Shown piece after piece: positions 9,376 through 17,292 of a stretch of DNA of 46,354 nucleotides (positions are counted from its first letter, which is position 1; every line of letters begins with the position of its first letter). The notes under the pieces were generated by a model. That model did no database searches and was not told the DNA's origin. It was given only the letters and a program-made list of their open reading frames with translations. Origin of the DNA: Beijerinckiaceae bacterium (lineage in GTDB: Bacteria; Pseudomonadota; Alphaproteobacteria; Rhizobiales; Beijerinckiaceae); assembly GCA_947453205.1 (NCBI GenBank), contig CANGFT010000031.1, forward strand, positions 1 to 46,354. Reading direction: 5' to 3'. A program made the translations under genes and the position numbers.

Positions 9376-10239
9376 ATGCAGGTCGTTCAGCAGGAAGATG
9401 TCGAGCGTAAGCGTGGCCTTGAACATCGCGGCGGCACTTTCTACGCCAGAACGCTGGTGCAGGGCGTCCCCGGCACGCCCGGCAACTTCAAGCTCTCGCT
9501 CTCTGAGAGCGGCGCGGATCATTCCGGCCCTCGTCATCGGCATAATTTCGATCAGTTCCGTTTCATGGTGCAGGGCTCTTCGAGCTTTGACCGGGATGGC
9601 GTCCTGAAGGAAGGCATGCTCGGTTATTTCCCGGAGGGGGTGCATTACGGGCCGCAGACCAATCCGACGGATACATTCCTCATCGTCCTCCAGTTCGGCG
9701 GCGCCAGCGGCAGCGGGTATCTGCTCCCCTCCGAAGTGAAGGCCGGCACGGAGGAACTGCGCAAATTCGGTGAGTTCAAGGACGGCGTCTTTCACCGCAA
9801 GAGCGGCGACGGAAAGCGCAATGTCGATGGTTTCCAGGCGGTCTGGGAGCATGTGCATGGCCGGGAGATGGTCTATCCCCAGCCGCGCTATGACGCCCCG
9901 GTCTTCATGGATCCCGCAAGTTTTGACTGGGTGCGCGTGGGCGATGGCGTCGAGGAGAAACTGCTCGGCGTCTTCACCGAACGGCGCACGGAAGGCGGCC
10001 TGTTGCGTCTCCAGAAAGGCGCGCGCCACCAGTTGCAGGGGCGCGGCGTCTGGGTGGTGCTCAATGGCGCGGGGCGGGTCGAGGCCGAGCCGCTCAAGCA
10101 ATACACCGCCATCTCCCTTGAGAAGGGCGAGGAGGCGACCATCGAAGCCAGCGAGGCGATGCAGCTTCTCCATTACGGCCTGCCGGATCTTTCGGGGCTG
10201 GAAAGCCTGCGCCACGCGCCGGCCGCCGCTGCGGAATGA
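9376..10239 (+). CDS. cupin-fold protein of unknown function
   Basis: A 287-residue soluble protein without a signal peptide. The first cupin motif is clear: PRHRHNFDQFRFMVQG with H54 and H56 as likely metal ligands and Q60 or a nearby residue as a third, followed by FPEGVHYGPQ with H90 as the second-motif histidine. A second half (about residues 190-280) has a GRGVWVVLNGAG and EKGEEATIEA pattern that looks like a degenerate cupin lobe lacking the histidines. ATG 9376 has GGGGAGG five bases upstream. It overlaps the following receptor gene by 4 bases. A role as a metal-dependent dioxygenase, isomerase or ligand sensor for the operon's substrate is possible but not shown. Confidence 0.7.
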   Translation: MQVVQQEDVERKRGLEHRGGTFYARTLVQGVPGTPGNFKLSLSESGADHSGPRHRHNFDQFRFMVQGSSSFDRDGVLKEGMLGYFPEGVHYGPQTNPTDTFLIVLQFGGASGSGYLLPSEVKAGTEELRKFGEFKDGVFHRKSGDGKRNVDGFQAVWEHVHGREMVYPQPRYDAPVFMDPASFDWVRVGDGVEEKLLGVFTERRTEGGLLRLQKGARHQLQGRGVWVVLNGAGRVEAEPLKQYTAISLEKGEEATIEASEAMQLLHYGLPDLSGLESLRHAPAAAAE

Positions 10240-11243
10240 GCCCGCGGCCGAGCCGCTGCGCATTGATCGCCGCCGTTCTCGCCTGCGCGCTTGCAGGCGA
10301 GGCGTCTGCGGCTGACGATGTCTACCGCGGCAAAACCCTCACCCTCATTCTGGGCTATGCTCCTGGCGGCGGCGTCGACACGGCGGGGCGCGTGATCGCT
10401 CGTCATATATCCCGCTTCATTCCCGGCAATCCCACCATTTTGGTGCAGAACATGGAGGGCGCCGCAGGGGTCGTCTCAGCGAATTATCTGGATCGCAAGG
10501 CGGCGCCCGATGGCCTCACCGTGGCGGTGCCCGGGCGCAGTTGGCATGTGGAGGGGCTGATCCGCAGCCCTGGCGTCCAGTTCGATGTCAGCAAGCTCAG
10601 CTATGTCGGCAGCACGGGGGCCATGAATTCCTTCGCATGGGTGCGGGCTGACTCAGGCATCCGCACATTCGAGGATTTGCAGAAGTCGAAGGAGAAGGTG
10701 ATCTTCGGCGCCCTTGGTCCCGGCACGCCGACAGCCATGGTTCCCGCCTTGCTTGCATCGACCGGCCTGCCGATCAAGCTGGTGGTGGGCTATACCTCCT
10801 CCTCGCGCCTGCTCATCGCACTCGAGCAGGGGGAGTTGCCTGCGACCTATCTCACCGAAGATTCCTTTGCGCTTCATCAGGGCCTGATCGAAAAGAAGTT
10901 CGTCATTCCGATTTTGCAGTCCAAGCCCGATGTCGTCGGTCTTCCGCATTTGCGCGAGGTCGTGCCGCCGCGCCTTCATGCTGTGCTTGAATTGACGCGC
11001 TCGGCGGAAACCCTCGGCTTGATGATGGTGGCCCCGCCCGCTGTGCCCGCTGATCGGCTTGCTGTCCTGCGCGAGGGATTCTTCGCCATGGCCAATGACG
11101 CCGATTACAAGGCTGACCTCGCGCGGTTCGAGACGACGCGCACGTCGCCTTTACGCGGCGAACTCGTGGAGAAGATGATGCGCGATCTCGCCGCCCTGGC
11201 GACCCCCGAGGCGATCGCGGAATATCATCGCCTCAAGAACTGA
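10236..11243 (+). CDS. TctC/Bug-type periplasmic receptor
   Basis: A 335-residue protein with signal peptide (cleavage near ASAAD) and the TctC/Bug fold pattern: YRGKTLTLILGYAPGGG after cleavage, VDTAGRVIARHISRF, PGNPTILVQNMEGAAG. Such receptors bind small carboxylates and normally feed TctA/TctB membrane proteins, which are absent here. Its ATG overlaps the cupin stop by 4 bases, so it belongs to the receptor-CHR-CHR-cupin operon. Its 3' end overlaps that of the convergent aconitase gene by 11 bases, leaving no room for a terminator between them. Confidence 0.85.
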   Translation: MSPRPSRCALIAAVLACALAGEASAADDVYRGKTLTLILGYAPGGGVDTAGRVIARHISRFIPGNPTILVQNMEGAAGVVSANYLDRKAAPDGLTVAVPGRSWHVEGLIRSPGVQFDVSKLSYVGSTGAMNSFAWVRADSGIRTFEDLQKSKEKVIFGALGPGTPTAMVPALLASTGLPIKLVVGYTSSSRLLIALEQGELPATYLTEDSFALHQGLIEKKFVIPILQSKPDVVGLPHLREVVPPRLHAVLELTRSAETLGLMMVAPPAVPADRLAVLREGFFAMANDADYKADLARFETTRTSPLRGELVEKMMRDLAALATPEAIAEYHRLKN

Positions 11244-13851
11244 GCGCCCGCTCCAGCGTCGCCCGAAAGGCGCCGCCCTGAAGCAGGGTTGCGGCTTCCG
11301 CATCCGTGCGGGTGTCGATTCCAACTTCAAAGCAGATGGCGTCGCCATCTGGCGTGCGGGCCACGACCTTGATGGCGCCCTGCGTCGCAAGGGCGTCTCT
11401 TATCCCTTCGAGCGCATAATCTTCGCTCCCGGTGAGGCCCAGCGCATCGGCGCTTTCGTCCGCCTTGAAGAGAAGGGGGAGGATGCCGAGCCCGATCAGG
11501 TTGGAGCGATGGATGCGCTCGAATGAGCGCGCGATGACGGCGCCGACCCCCAGAAGCGCTGGACCTTTCGCCGCCCAGTCGCGGCTGCTGCCGGAGCCGA
11601 AGTCGCGTCCGCCGATCACGATCAGGGGCGCCCCCGCTTCGCGGTAGTGTTGCGCAGCGTCAAAGATGCTGACGATCCCGCCGTCTGGAAAGCGCCGCGT
11701 CCACCAACCCTCCCGTTCCGGGGTGAGGCGGTTGCGAATGCGCAGGTTGGCGTAGGCGCCGCGTGAGAGGACATGGTGGTTGCCGCGTCTGCCGACATAG
11801 GAGTTGAAATCGGCTGGCTTAACGCCGATCTCCTGCAGATACAGCCCTGCAGGGCTCTCCGGCGGTATCTCCCCGCCGGGCGACAAATGGTCGGTGGTCA
11901 GGCCATCCTCGTAGATGCCCAGCACGCGCGCGCCGTGGATGCTCTGGGATTGCGTGAAGTATGGGCCAGTTTCTTCAAAGAATGGCGGCTCGACGATATA
12001 GCTGGACTGAGGATCCCAGGCGAAGAGGGCGCCGGTGGGCGCGGCCACTTCGTCCCATTGGCCTTGTGCGTGATCGTCAAGGCCGACGGTCTGCGCGAAA
12101 AGATCCGGGGTCACATAGGTCCGGGCGAAACGTTCGACTTCGTCGTGGCTGGGCCAGACATCGCGCAGGTAAACCGCTTCGCCGTCGGAGCCGCGGCCGA
12201 GCGGCTCGGCGTCGAGATCCCGCAGCACGGATCCAGCCAGCGCATAGGCGATGACGAGGCTTGGCGAGCTCAGGAAGCTCGCGGCGATGAGGCGGTGAAT
12301 GCGTCCATCGAAATTGCGGTTCCCTGACAGCACGGCGACGCAGCGGCGCCCGCTTTCGATCAACTGGAGGGCGGCGGGTTTGAGCGGCCCGGACTTGCCG
12401 CCACATGTGGTGCAGCCAAAGCCGATGACGTGGAAGCCGAGCTCTTCGAGCGGGGCGAGGAGCCCTGCGCGGGCGAGATAGGCGGGGACCGCACGCGAGC
12501 CCGGCGAAAAGCTGGTCTTGACCCATGTCGGCGGTTTCAATCCGCGCGCGATGGCGTTGCGGGCCAGCAGCGCGGCCGCGAAGATCGCCAGGGGATTGGC
12601 GGTGTTGGTGCAGGAGGCGATGGCCGCTATGGCGACCGCGCCATCGGGGGTGCCGTCTTGCGTCGCCGTCGTCTGGTCAGCCAAAGGGCCGACCTTATCG
12701 AGAAAGGCGTCCCGCAGGCTTGAGGGCGCCTTCAGGTGATGCGGTTTGCTGGGACCGGAAATGCTGCGCCTCACGCTCGCCAGGTCGAATGGGATCACCC
12801 GGTCATAAGCTGGGGTTGACGCGTCCTCATGACGAAAAAGGCCTGCGGCTTTGGCGTGCGCAGCCACCAGTTCGATTTGCTCCCTTGAGCGTCCTGTGAG
12901 GGCGAGATAGGCGAGCGTCTGTTCGTCAACAGGCCAGAACCCCGTAGTGGCGCCATATTCGGGCGCCATATTCGCCAGCGTCGCGCGATCCGGCACGGTG
13001 AATCGCGAGGCGGCGGGGCCAAAGAACTCCACAAAGGCGCCGATGACAGATTCCTTGCGCAACACATGGGTGAGCGTGAGCGCAAGGTCCGTGGTGGTGA
13101 CGCCTTCGCACAGTTCGCCCCGCAGCTCCACGCCGACGAATTCGGGCGGCGCGAGCGGATAGGGCTCGCCAAGCGCCGCCATCTCCGCCTCAAGCCCGCC
13201 GACGCCCCAGCCCATGACGCCAAGGGCGTTGATCATGGGCGTATGGGAGTCGCCGCCCAGAACCATGTCGGGAAAGGCAAGGGGGATGGGATCGCGCCGG
13301 TCCACGCAGACCACAGGCGCCACGCGCTCCAGATGCACCTGATGGATGATACCGCTGCCCGGTGGAAATATCTCGATGCCGCTGAAGGCCTGCTGCGCCC
13401 ATTTGAGAAAGCGATAGCGTTCGCTGTTGCGGGCGTATTCGCGCTCAAGATTGCGCTGAGGCGCATACTTGTCTCCGGCGACATCCACCTGCAGGGAATG
13501 GTCGACGACGAGTGTGATGGGGATCTGACTCTCAACGCGATCACTCTGTCCGCCCCTGCGGTGGATGGCGGCGCGCAGGGCGGCGAGATCCATCAGCACG
13601 GGAATGCCAGAGGAGTCCGGCAGGATGACGCGCGCAATGGCGAGCGGCCAGTCGGCCCCTTCGGTCAGCGCAAGGCTCCGCCGCAGCGTTTCTGGACCGG
13701 CGTTGCGAAGCACGTTTTCAGCGAGGATGCGCGCCGCATAGGGCAGGCGGTCGTAGGTTTCGCCGCCCAGGAAGCGGCGAACGTCAACATAGCGATGATC
13801 CCCGCTGGCGCAGGAAAAGGTGGAGACCGGCGCTGCTTCGGTCGCGCTCAT
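11233..13851 (-). CDS. aconitase family hydratase, AcnD/AcnA-like
   Basis: An 872-residue [4Fe-4S] hydro-lyase. Cluster ligands are C414 (IASCTNT) and C480/C483 (GFGCTTCGG). Other active-site segments are GGDSHTP at 199-205, SGNRNFDGRIH, and the swivel-domain GSGSSRDWAAKG. CTTCGG replaces the CTTCIG of typical AcnA; together with NRNFDGRIH and the shorter length (AcnA is near 900) this is closer to the 2-methylcitrate dehydratase AcnD branch, as far as memory allows. AcnD normally works with PrpF, which is not in the window. The TctC-type gene lies 7 bases upstream on the same strand, and a lyase of the isocitrate/methylisocitrate lyase family is divergent nearby, so a role in a tricarboxylic or methylated C4-C7 acid pathway is likely rather than the housekeeping TCA step. 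Confidence 0.88.
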   Translation of the reverse strand: MSATEAAPVSTFSCASGDHRYVDVRRFLGGETYDRLPYAARILAENVLRNAGPETLRRSLALTEGADWPLAIARVILPDSSGIPVLMDLAALRAAIHRRGGQSDRVESQIPITLVVDHSLQVDVAGDKYAPQRNLEREYARNSERYRFLKWAQQAFSGIEIFPPGSGIIHQVHLERVAPVVCVDRRDPIPLAFPDMVLGGDSHTPMINALGVMGWGVGGLEAEMAALGEPYPLAPPEFVGVELRGELCEGVTTTDLALTLTHVLRKESVIGAFVEFFGPAASRFTVPDRATLANMAPEYGATTGFWPVDEQTLAYLALTGRSREQIELVAAHAKAAGLFRHEDASTPAYDRVIPFDLASVRRSISGPSKPHHLKAPSSLRDAFLDKVGPLADQTTATQDGTPDGAVAIAAIASCTNTANPLAIFAAALLARNAIARGLKPPTWVKTSFSPGSRAVPAYLARAGLLAPLEELGFHVIGFGCTTCGGKSGPLKPAALQLIESGRRCVAVLSGNRNFDGRIHRLIAASFLSSPSLVIAYALAGSVLRDLDAEPLGRGSDGEAVYLRDVWPSHDEVERFARTYVTPDLFAQTVGLDDHAQGQWDEVAAPTGALFAWDPQSSYIVEPPFFEETGPYFTQSQSIHGARVLGIYEDGLTTDHLSPGGEIPPESPAGLYLQEIGVKPADFNSYVGRRGNHHVLSRGAYANLRIRNRLTPEREGWWTRRFPDGGIVSIFDAAQHYREAGAPLIVIGGRDFGSGSSRDWAAKGPALLGVGAVIARSFERIHRSNLIGLGILPLLFKADESADALGLTGSEDYALEGIRDALATQGAIKVVARTPDGDAICFEVGIDTRTDAEAATLLQGGAFRATLERALSS

Positions 13852-13858
13852 CGCAGGC

Positions 13859-14938
13859 CTACTTGAACTGCATGTTGAACTCGGCGCTCAGGAGATCGCG
13901 CAGCCAGGCGACGGTCTCCGGCGTTGTCGCCCCGATGGCCGAGACGCTGTCCCGCAGAGGCTTGCCTGTCTGCAGGCCATAGCCCTCCAGCACGGTCTCG
14001 GCACGAGCGAGGAATTCTGGATCATGCGCCATGGCCTCGGCCGATTGCTCCAGCGCAGTCATGGCGGCTGCGGGAATGTTGGGATGGGCCATGAGGATCT
14101 TGCCGCCGTTGCCGAAGGCGCGCACGGAGGCTTTATAGGCCTCCCAGGCGGGGCCTGCTGGCGCCTTGCCGTGGATCTGCTCGTAGACTTCTGCGACGGT
14201 GGGGATCTCTGGCGCGGCCGGGTCGCGCACAAGCTTGTCTCCGTCAAGCAGGCCCTGTGCGAACAGGGGCTCGGCGACCCCGCTCTTCACAAGCGGCATG
14301 ACGCCCTCGCGATAGAGGGGCGTCGTTTGGCCATCAAGGTTCACTTCGCCGCGCTCAAGCGCCATGCGCGTGTCGACCTTGCCCGGATAGCCCATCACCG
14401 CGCGGAATTTCGCATCAAGAACTTTAAGCCCCAGCACAGTATCAAGCGTCGCGATGACTTCGGGAACGCCGAGCACAAGCGCGGTGGAGGGATTCAGCAA
14501 CTGCTTGGGATCGCTGACGCCGGCGCTCCTGCGGATGATGGCGACGCGGCCCATGGGGCTTGCGATGATCGGCGTGAAGTCATCAGCGCGCGATTTCGTG
14601 CCATCAAGGCCCAGCAGGATCCGCAACAGCAATTGTCCTGTGCCGATCAGCACCGTGCCGCCATCGCGTGGGGCGACATTGCTGAAATAGTTTGAAGCGA
14701 TCACGCTGCCGGCACCCGGCATGTTCTGCACGACGACGGAGGGCTTGCCGGCCGTATGTTTGGCGAGGCCGTCCGCGATCACGCGTCCGAAAAGGTCGGT
14801 TCCGCCCCCCGGCGGGAAGCCCACGAGAACACGCAGCGTCTTGCCTTGATAGAAGGGCGTCTGGGCTCTTGCGGCCGACATGGTTAGACACAGGGCCGCC
14901 GCGGCGACAAGATGGGCCGCGAGTCGTTTAAGGCGCAT
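13859..14938 (-). CDS. TctC/Bug-type periplasmic receptor paired with aconitase
   Basis: A 359-residue receptor with signal peptide (MRLKRLAAHLVAAAALCL, cleavage near ARAQ) followed by TPFYQGKTLRVLVGFPPGGGTD, the classic Bug/TctC opening, and VVVQNMPGAGS. GGGAG lies 8 bases before the ATG. It is first in a two-gene unit with the aconitase, with a 7-base gap. Because TctC itself binds citrate or tricarballylate, and the partner acts on tricarboxylates, a tricarboxylic-acid ligand is the natural inference; no TctA/TctB genes are near. Confidence 0.88.
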   Translation of the reverse strand: MRLKRLAAHLVAAAALCLTMSAARAQTPFYQGKTLRVLVGFPPGGGTDLFGRVIADGLAKHTAGKPSVVVQNMPGAGSVIASNYFSNVAPRDGGTVLIGTGQLLLRILLGLDGTKSRADDFTPIIASPMGRVAIIRRSAGVSDPKQLLNPSTALVLGVPEVIATLDTVLGLKVLDAKFRAVMGYPGKVDTRMALERGEVNLDGQTTPLYREGVMPLVKSGVAEPLFAQGLLDGDKLVRDPAAPEIPTVAEVYEQIHGKAPAGPAWEAYKASVRAFGNGGKILMAHPNIPAAAMTALEQSAEAMAHDPEFLARAETVLEGYGLQTGKPLRDSVSAIGATTPETVAWLRDLLSAEFNMQFK

Positions 14939-14963
14939 TTCAGAGTCTCCCTAGGGGTCCAGC

Positions 14964-14992
14964 GCTATCATGCGGTTTAAAAAAGTGTCAAC
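14964..14992 (-). promoter_or_regulatory. candidate promoter for the receptor-aconitase unit
   Basis: On the minus strand a perfect -35 TTGACA (14992-14987) is followed after 17 bases by GATAGC (14969-14964), a weak -10 matching three of six consensus bases. It lies about 26 bases upstream of the receptor ATG at 14938, in the spacer shared with the divergent lyase gene. Confidence 0.35.
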
Positions 14993-15053
14993 ATTGCGTG
15001 AACTGGCGGAATCGCTTCGCAGGCCCGCCGGATCGCATGAAATCGGGGTTCAA

Positions 15054-15971
15054 ATGACCAGTCGCGGACAACAACTCAGGCGGATTCTGGAGCGTGGCGA
15101 GCTCGTCATCGCGCCCGGCGTTTATGATGGCTACAGCGCGCGCCTGGTCCAGGCGGCGGGCTTCGAGACGGCCGCGACGAGCGGCGCCGCCATATCGAAT
15201 TCGGTTCTTGGCATCGACGACATCGGGGTCATGGGCCTCAGTGAAAATGTGACGCATTGTCAGCGCCTCGCCGCGGCCATCGACATTCCCCTCACTGCTG
15301 ACGCGGACACGGGTTACGGCAATCCGATGAATGTCCACTACACCGTGCGGCAGTTCGAAATGGCGGGCCTTGCGGGCGTCAACATAGAGGATCAGGTCCA
15401 CCCCAAGCGGTGCGGCCATATGCCCGGCAAGGAGGTGGTGCCGCTCGCGGAAATGGTCAAGAAGATCGAAGCCGCCTGTCTCGCCCGCCGCGACGACGCC
15501 TTCATGATCATCGCGCGCACGGACGCCCTCGCCATCGAGGGCATTGATGGCGCCGTGCGTCGTGTGCGCGCCTATGTCGAGGCGGGCGCCGACATGATCT
15601 TCCCGGATGCCGCGCGTTCGGAGGAAGACATCAAGCGCATCGTGGAGGCGGCGGGCATTCCCGTCACCATCAACATGGGCTTTGGCGTGCGCTCTCGCCC
15701 GACGACGCCATTGATCCCGCTGCCTGACCTTGCGCGCATGGGCGTGCGCCGCGTCAGCCTGCCACGCATGCTCCCCGCCGCCGCCATCATGGGAATGACC
15801 CGCGCCCTCGACTGCATGAAAGAGGTCATACGCACTGGCAAGCCTGCGGACCGCCCCGATCTCACAGTGGGCATCGAGGACATCATGCAGCTCATGGGCT
15901 ACGATGAGATGCGGGCCCTCGAGCGCAAATTGCTGACGACTGAAGCCATTGAGGCGAAATACGGGCGCTGA
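15054..15971 (+). CDS. isocitrate lyase/PEP mutase family lyase
   Basis: A 305-residue TIM-barrel enzyme that cleaves C-C (or forms/breaks C-P) bonds of 2-hydroxy acids with Mg2+. Visible family residues are D83 and D85 in TADADTGYGN, E112-D113 in IEDQ, and K118-R119-C120-G121-H122; the intact KRCGH with catalytic cysteine marks the lyase branch (methylisocitrate, isocitrate, dimethylmalate or oxaloacetate-type substrates) rather than PEP mutase. ATG 15054 is preferred, with CGGGG 6 bases upstream and typical length; an in-frame ATG at 14970 would add 28 unusual residues. It is divergent from the aconitase unit and ends one base from the convergent GDSL gene. PrpB-like action on the product of an AcnD-like dehydratase is an attractive but untested link. 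Confidence 0.87.
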   Translation: MTSRGQQLRRILERGELVIAPGVYDGYSARLVQAAGFETAATSGAAISNSVLGIDDIGVMGLSENVTHCQRLAAAIDIPLTADADTGYGNPMNVHYTVRQFEMAGLAGVNIEDQVHPKRCGHMPGKEVVPLAEMVKKIEAACLARRDDAFMIIARTDALAIEGIDGAVRRVRAYVEAGADMIFPDAARSEEDIKRIVEAAGIPVTINMGFGVRSRPTTPLIPLPDLARMGVRRVSLPRMLPAAAIMGMTRALDCMKEVIRTGKPADRPDLTVGIEDIMQLMGYDEMRALERKLLTTEAIEAKYGR

Positions 15972-15972
15972 C

Positions 15973-17226
15973 TCATCGCGCCGGGAGGATCAGGTCGAGA
16001 TCCACAGCCGCGGCCATGGCCTGATAGCCGAGCCTGTTGGGGTGAAGGCCATCCCCTGTTCCTCCGATGGAGGAGCCGGGCTTCATATGAGCGAAAAGGG
16101 CGCCTGTGGCAGGGTCGCGGGTGGCGGCGTCAAAGTCTATGACGCCATCGAACAGGCCGCCATCGCGCAGGAAGTCATTATAGGCGCAGCGCTTGGCGTC
16201 GACGATCTCGCTTCCATGGGTGATGATGGTCGAGCCGAGCGCAGGCGTCAGGAAGCCGGCTATCACGCGCACGCCCGGAATCCCTGCCCGGATGCGCGCC
16301 ACCCCCGCCTTGAGGCCAGTGATCACGTCCTCCACGCGCGCCTCGCCGCGTCCGAAGTCATTGATGGCTTCGAGCCAGATGACGGTCGAGACGCCTGACA
16401 GACCGATGACGTCGCGGTCGATCCGCTCGATCGCGCAAGGCCCGCCATCGGTCGGCTGCGTGATGTCATAGGCGGCCGGAAAGATCACCTCGTTCGCGCC
16501 TATGCCCTGGTTCACGACAGCCGCGCGGAGCCCTGCCGCCCGCAGGCGGCGCGACAGCACATCAGGCCAGCGATCATCCCCATTGATGGTGGAGGCTGAA
16601 CCATCCGTGATGGAGTCGCCAAAGCACACCACCACCGGGGCGTCGACCCGCATATCGACGGCGTCAAGGAAGAACCATGAGGTTGTGGGATAGGGGAAGC
16701 CCGCCTCGCCCTCGTCCGCGCATCGTGACGTCACATGCGGGGGGCTGACATAGGAGGTTTGCAGCGCCTTGGCGTGCCAGGTCATCGGCCCGCTTTCGCC
16801 TTCCACATGAAAGCTCACCGCCAGTTTCCGGGTTTCGGGCTCTGCAAGATGGGCGAGCGAGAGCGCGTCGCTCCAGATGCAGGCGCCCGGCGGAACAACG
16901 ACGCTGCTCGCGCCGCCGAAGAGAACAGGCCGGTTCGTGCCTGCGATCACCGCGCTGCTGCCTTCATGCAGCCCCGCATGGACGTCGCTGAGGTGAATCG
17001 GGCGAGCGCCCAAGGCGTTGCTGAAGCGCAGGCGCAGATGCGAGCCCCAGAGGGAGGGCCGCAGGACCATGCGGAACGACTGGTCGCAGGCGCCGCGCGC
17101 CGGGTCGGGGAAAGCGAAGCTCAGATCAGGCTGCGCCGTCGGCTTGCCTGCGGGGTAGGGCCCTTGTGATGCGGTCGTCCAGACTGTCGCCCAGGGCGCG
17201 TCGCCCTTGTTTCCTGTCGTTCCCAT
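15973..17226 (-). CDS. SGNH/GDSL-family hydrolase with N-terminal accessory domain
   Basis: A 417-residue hydrolase. The C-terminal half carries the SGNH blocks: FGDSITDG with nucleophile S205, GIGAN with N245, and GDGLHPNRLGY with D392 and H395. The N-terminal 190 residues form a beta-rich region (WGSHLRLRFSNALG and following) as in secreted esterases that act on polysaccharide acyl groups or plant esters, but no signal peptide is seen. ATG 17226 is chosen for AGGGGGG 5 bases upstream. It is the last gene of a minus-strand unit after the NMT1-type receptor (66-base gap) and dual-HTH LysR gene, which suggests that it releases the acid bound by the receptor. Substrate unknown. Confidence 0.83.
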   Translation of the reverse strand: MGTTGNKGDAPWATVWTTASQGPYPAGKPTAQPDLSFAFPDPARGACDQSFRMVLRPSLWGSHLRLRFSNALGARPIHLSDVHAGLHEGSSAVIAGTNRPVLFGGASSVVVPPGACIWSDALSLAHLAEPETRKLAVSFHVEGESGPMTWHAKALQTSYVSPPHVTSRCADEGEAGFPYPTTSWFFLDAVDMRVDAPVVVCFGDSITDGSASTINGDDRWPDVLSRRLRAAGLRAAVVNQGIGANEVIFPAAYDITQPTDGGPCAIERIDRDVIGLSGVSTVIWLEAINDFGRGEARVEDVITGLKAGVARIRAGIPGVRVIAGFLTPALGSTIITHGSEIVDAKRCAYNDFLRDGGLFDGVIDFDAATRDPATGALFAHMKPGSSIGGTGDGLHPNRLGYQAMAAAVDLDLILPAR

Positions 17227-17292
17227 ACGTTCCCCCCTGTTTCCGGGGATTACGCCACGGTCCCGCTCATCAGGCAAGGGCGGCGCGGCGCG

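Noticed and set aside
14970-15053. Upstream start for the isocitrate-lyase-family gene
   Set aside because: The added residues have no family match, no good ribosome-binding site precedes them, and they overlap the likely promoter of the divergent receptor gene.
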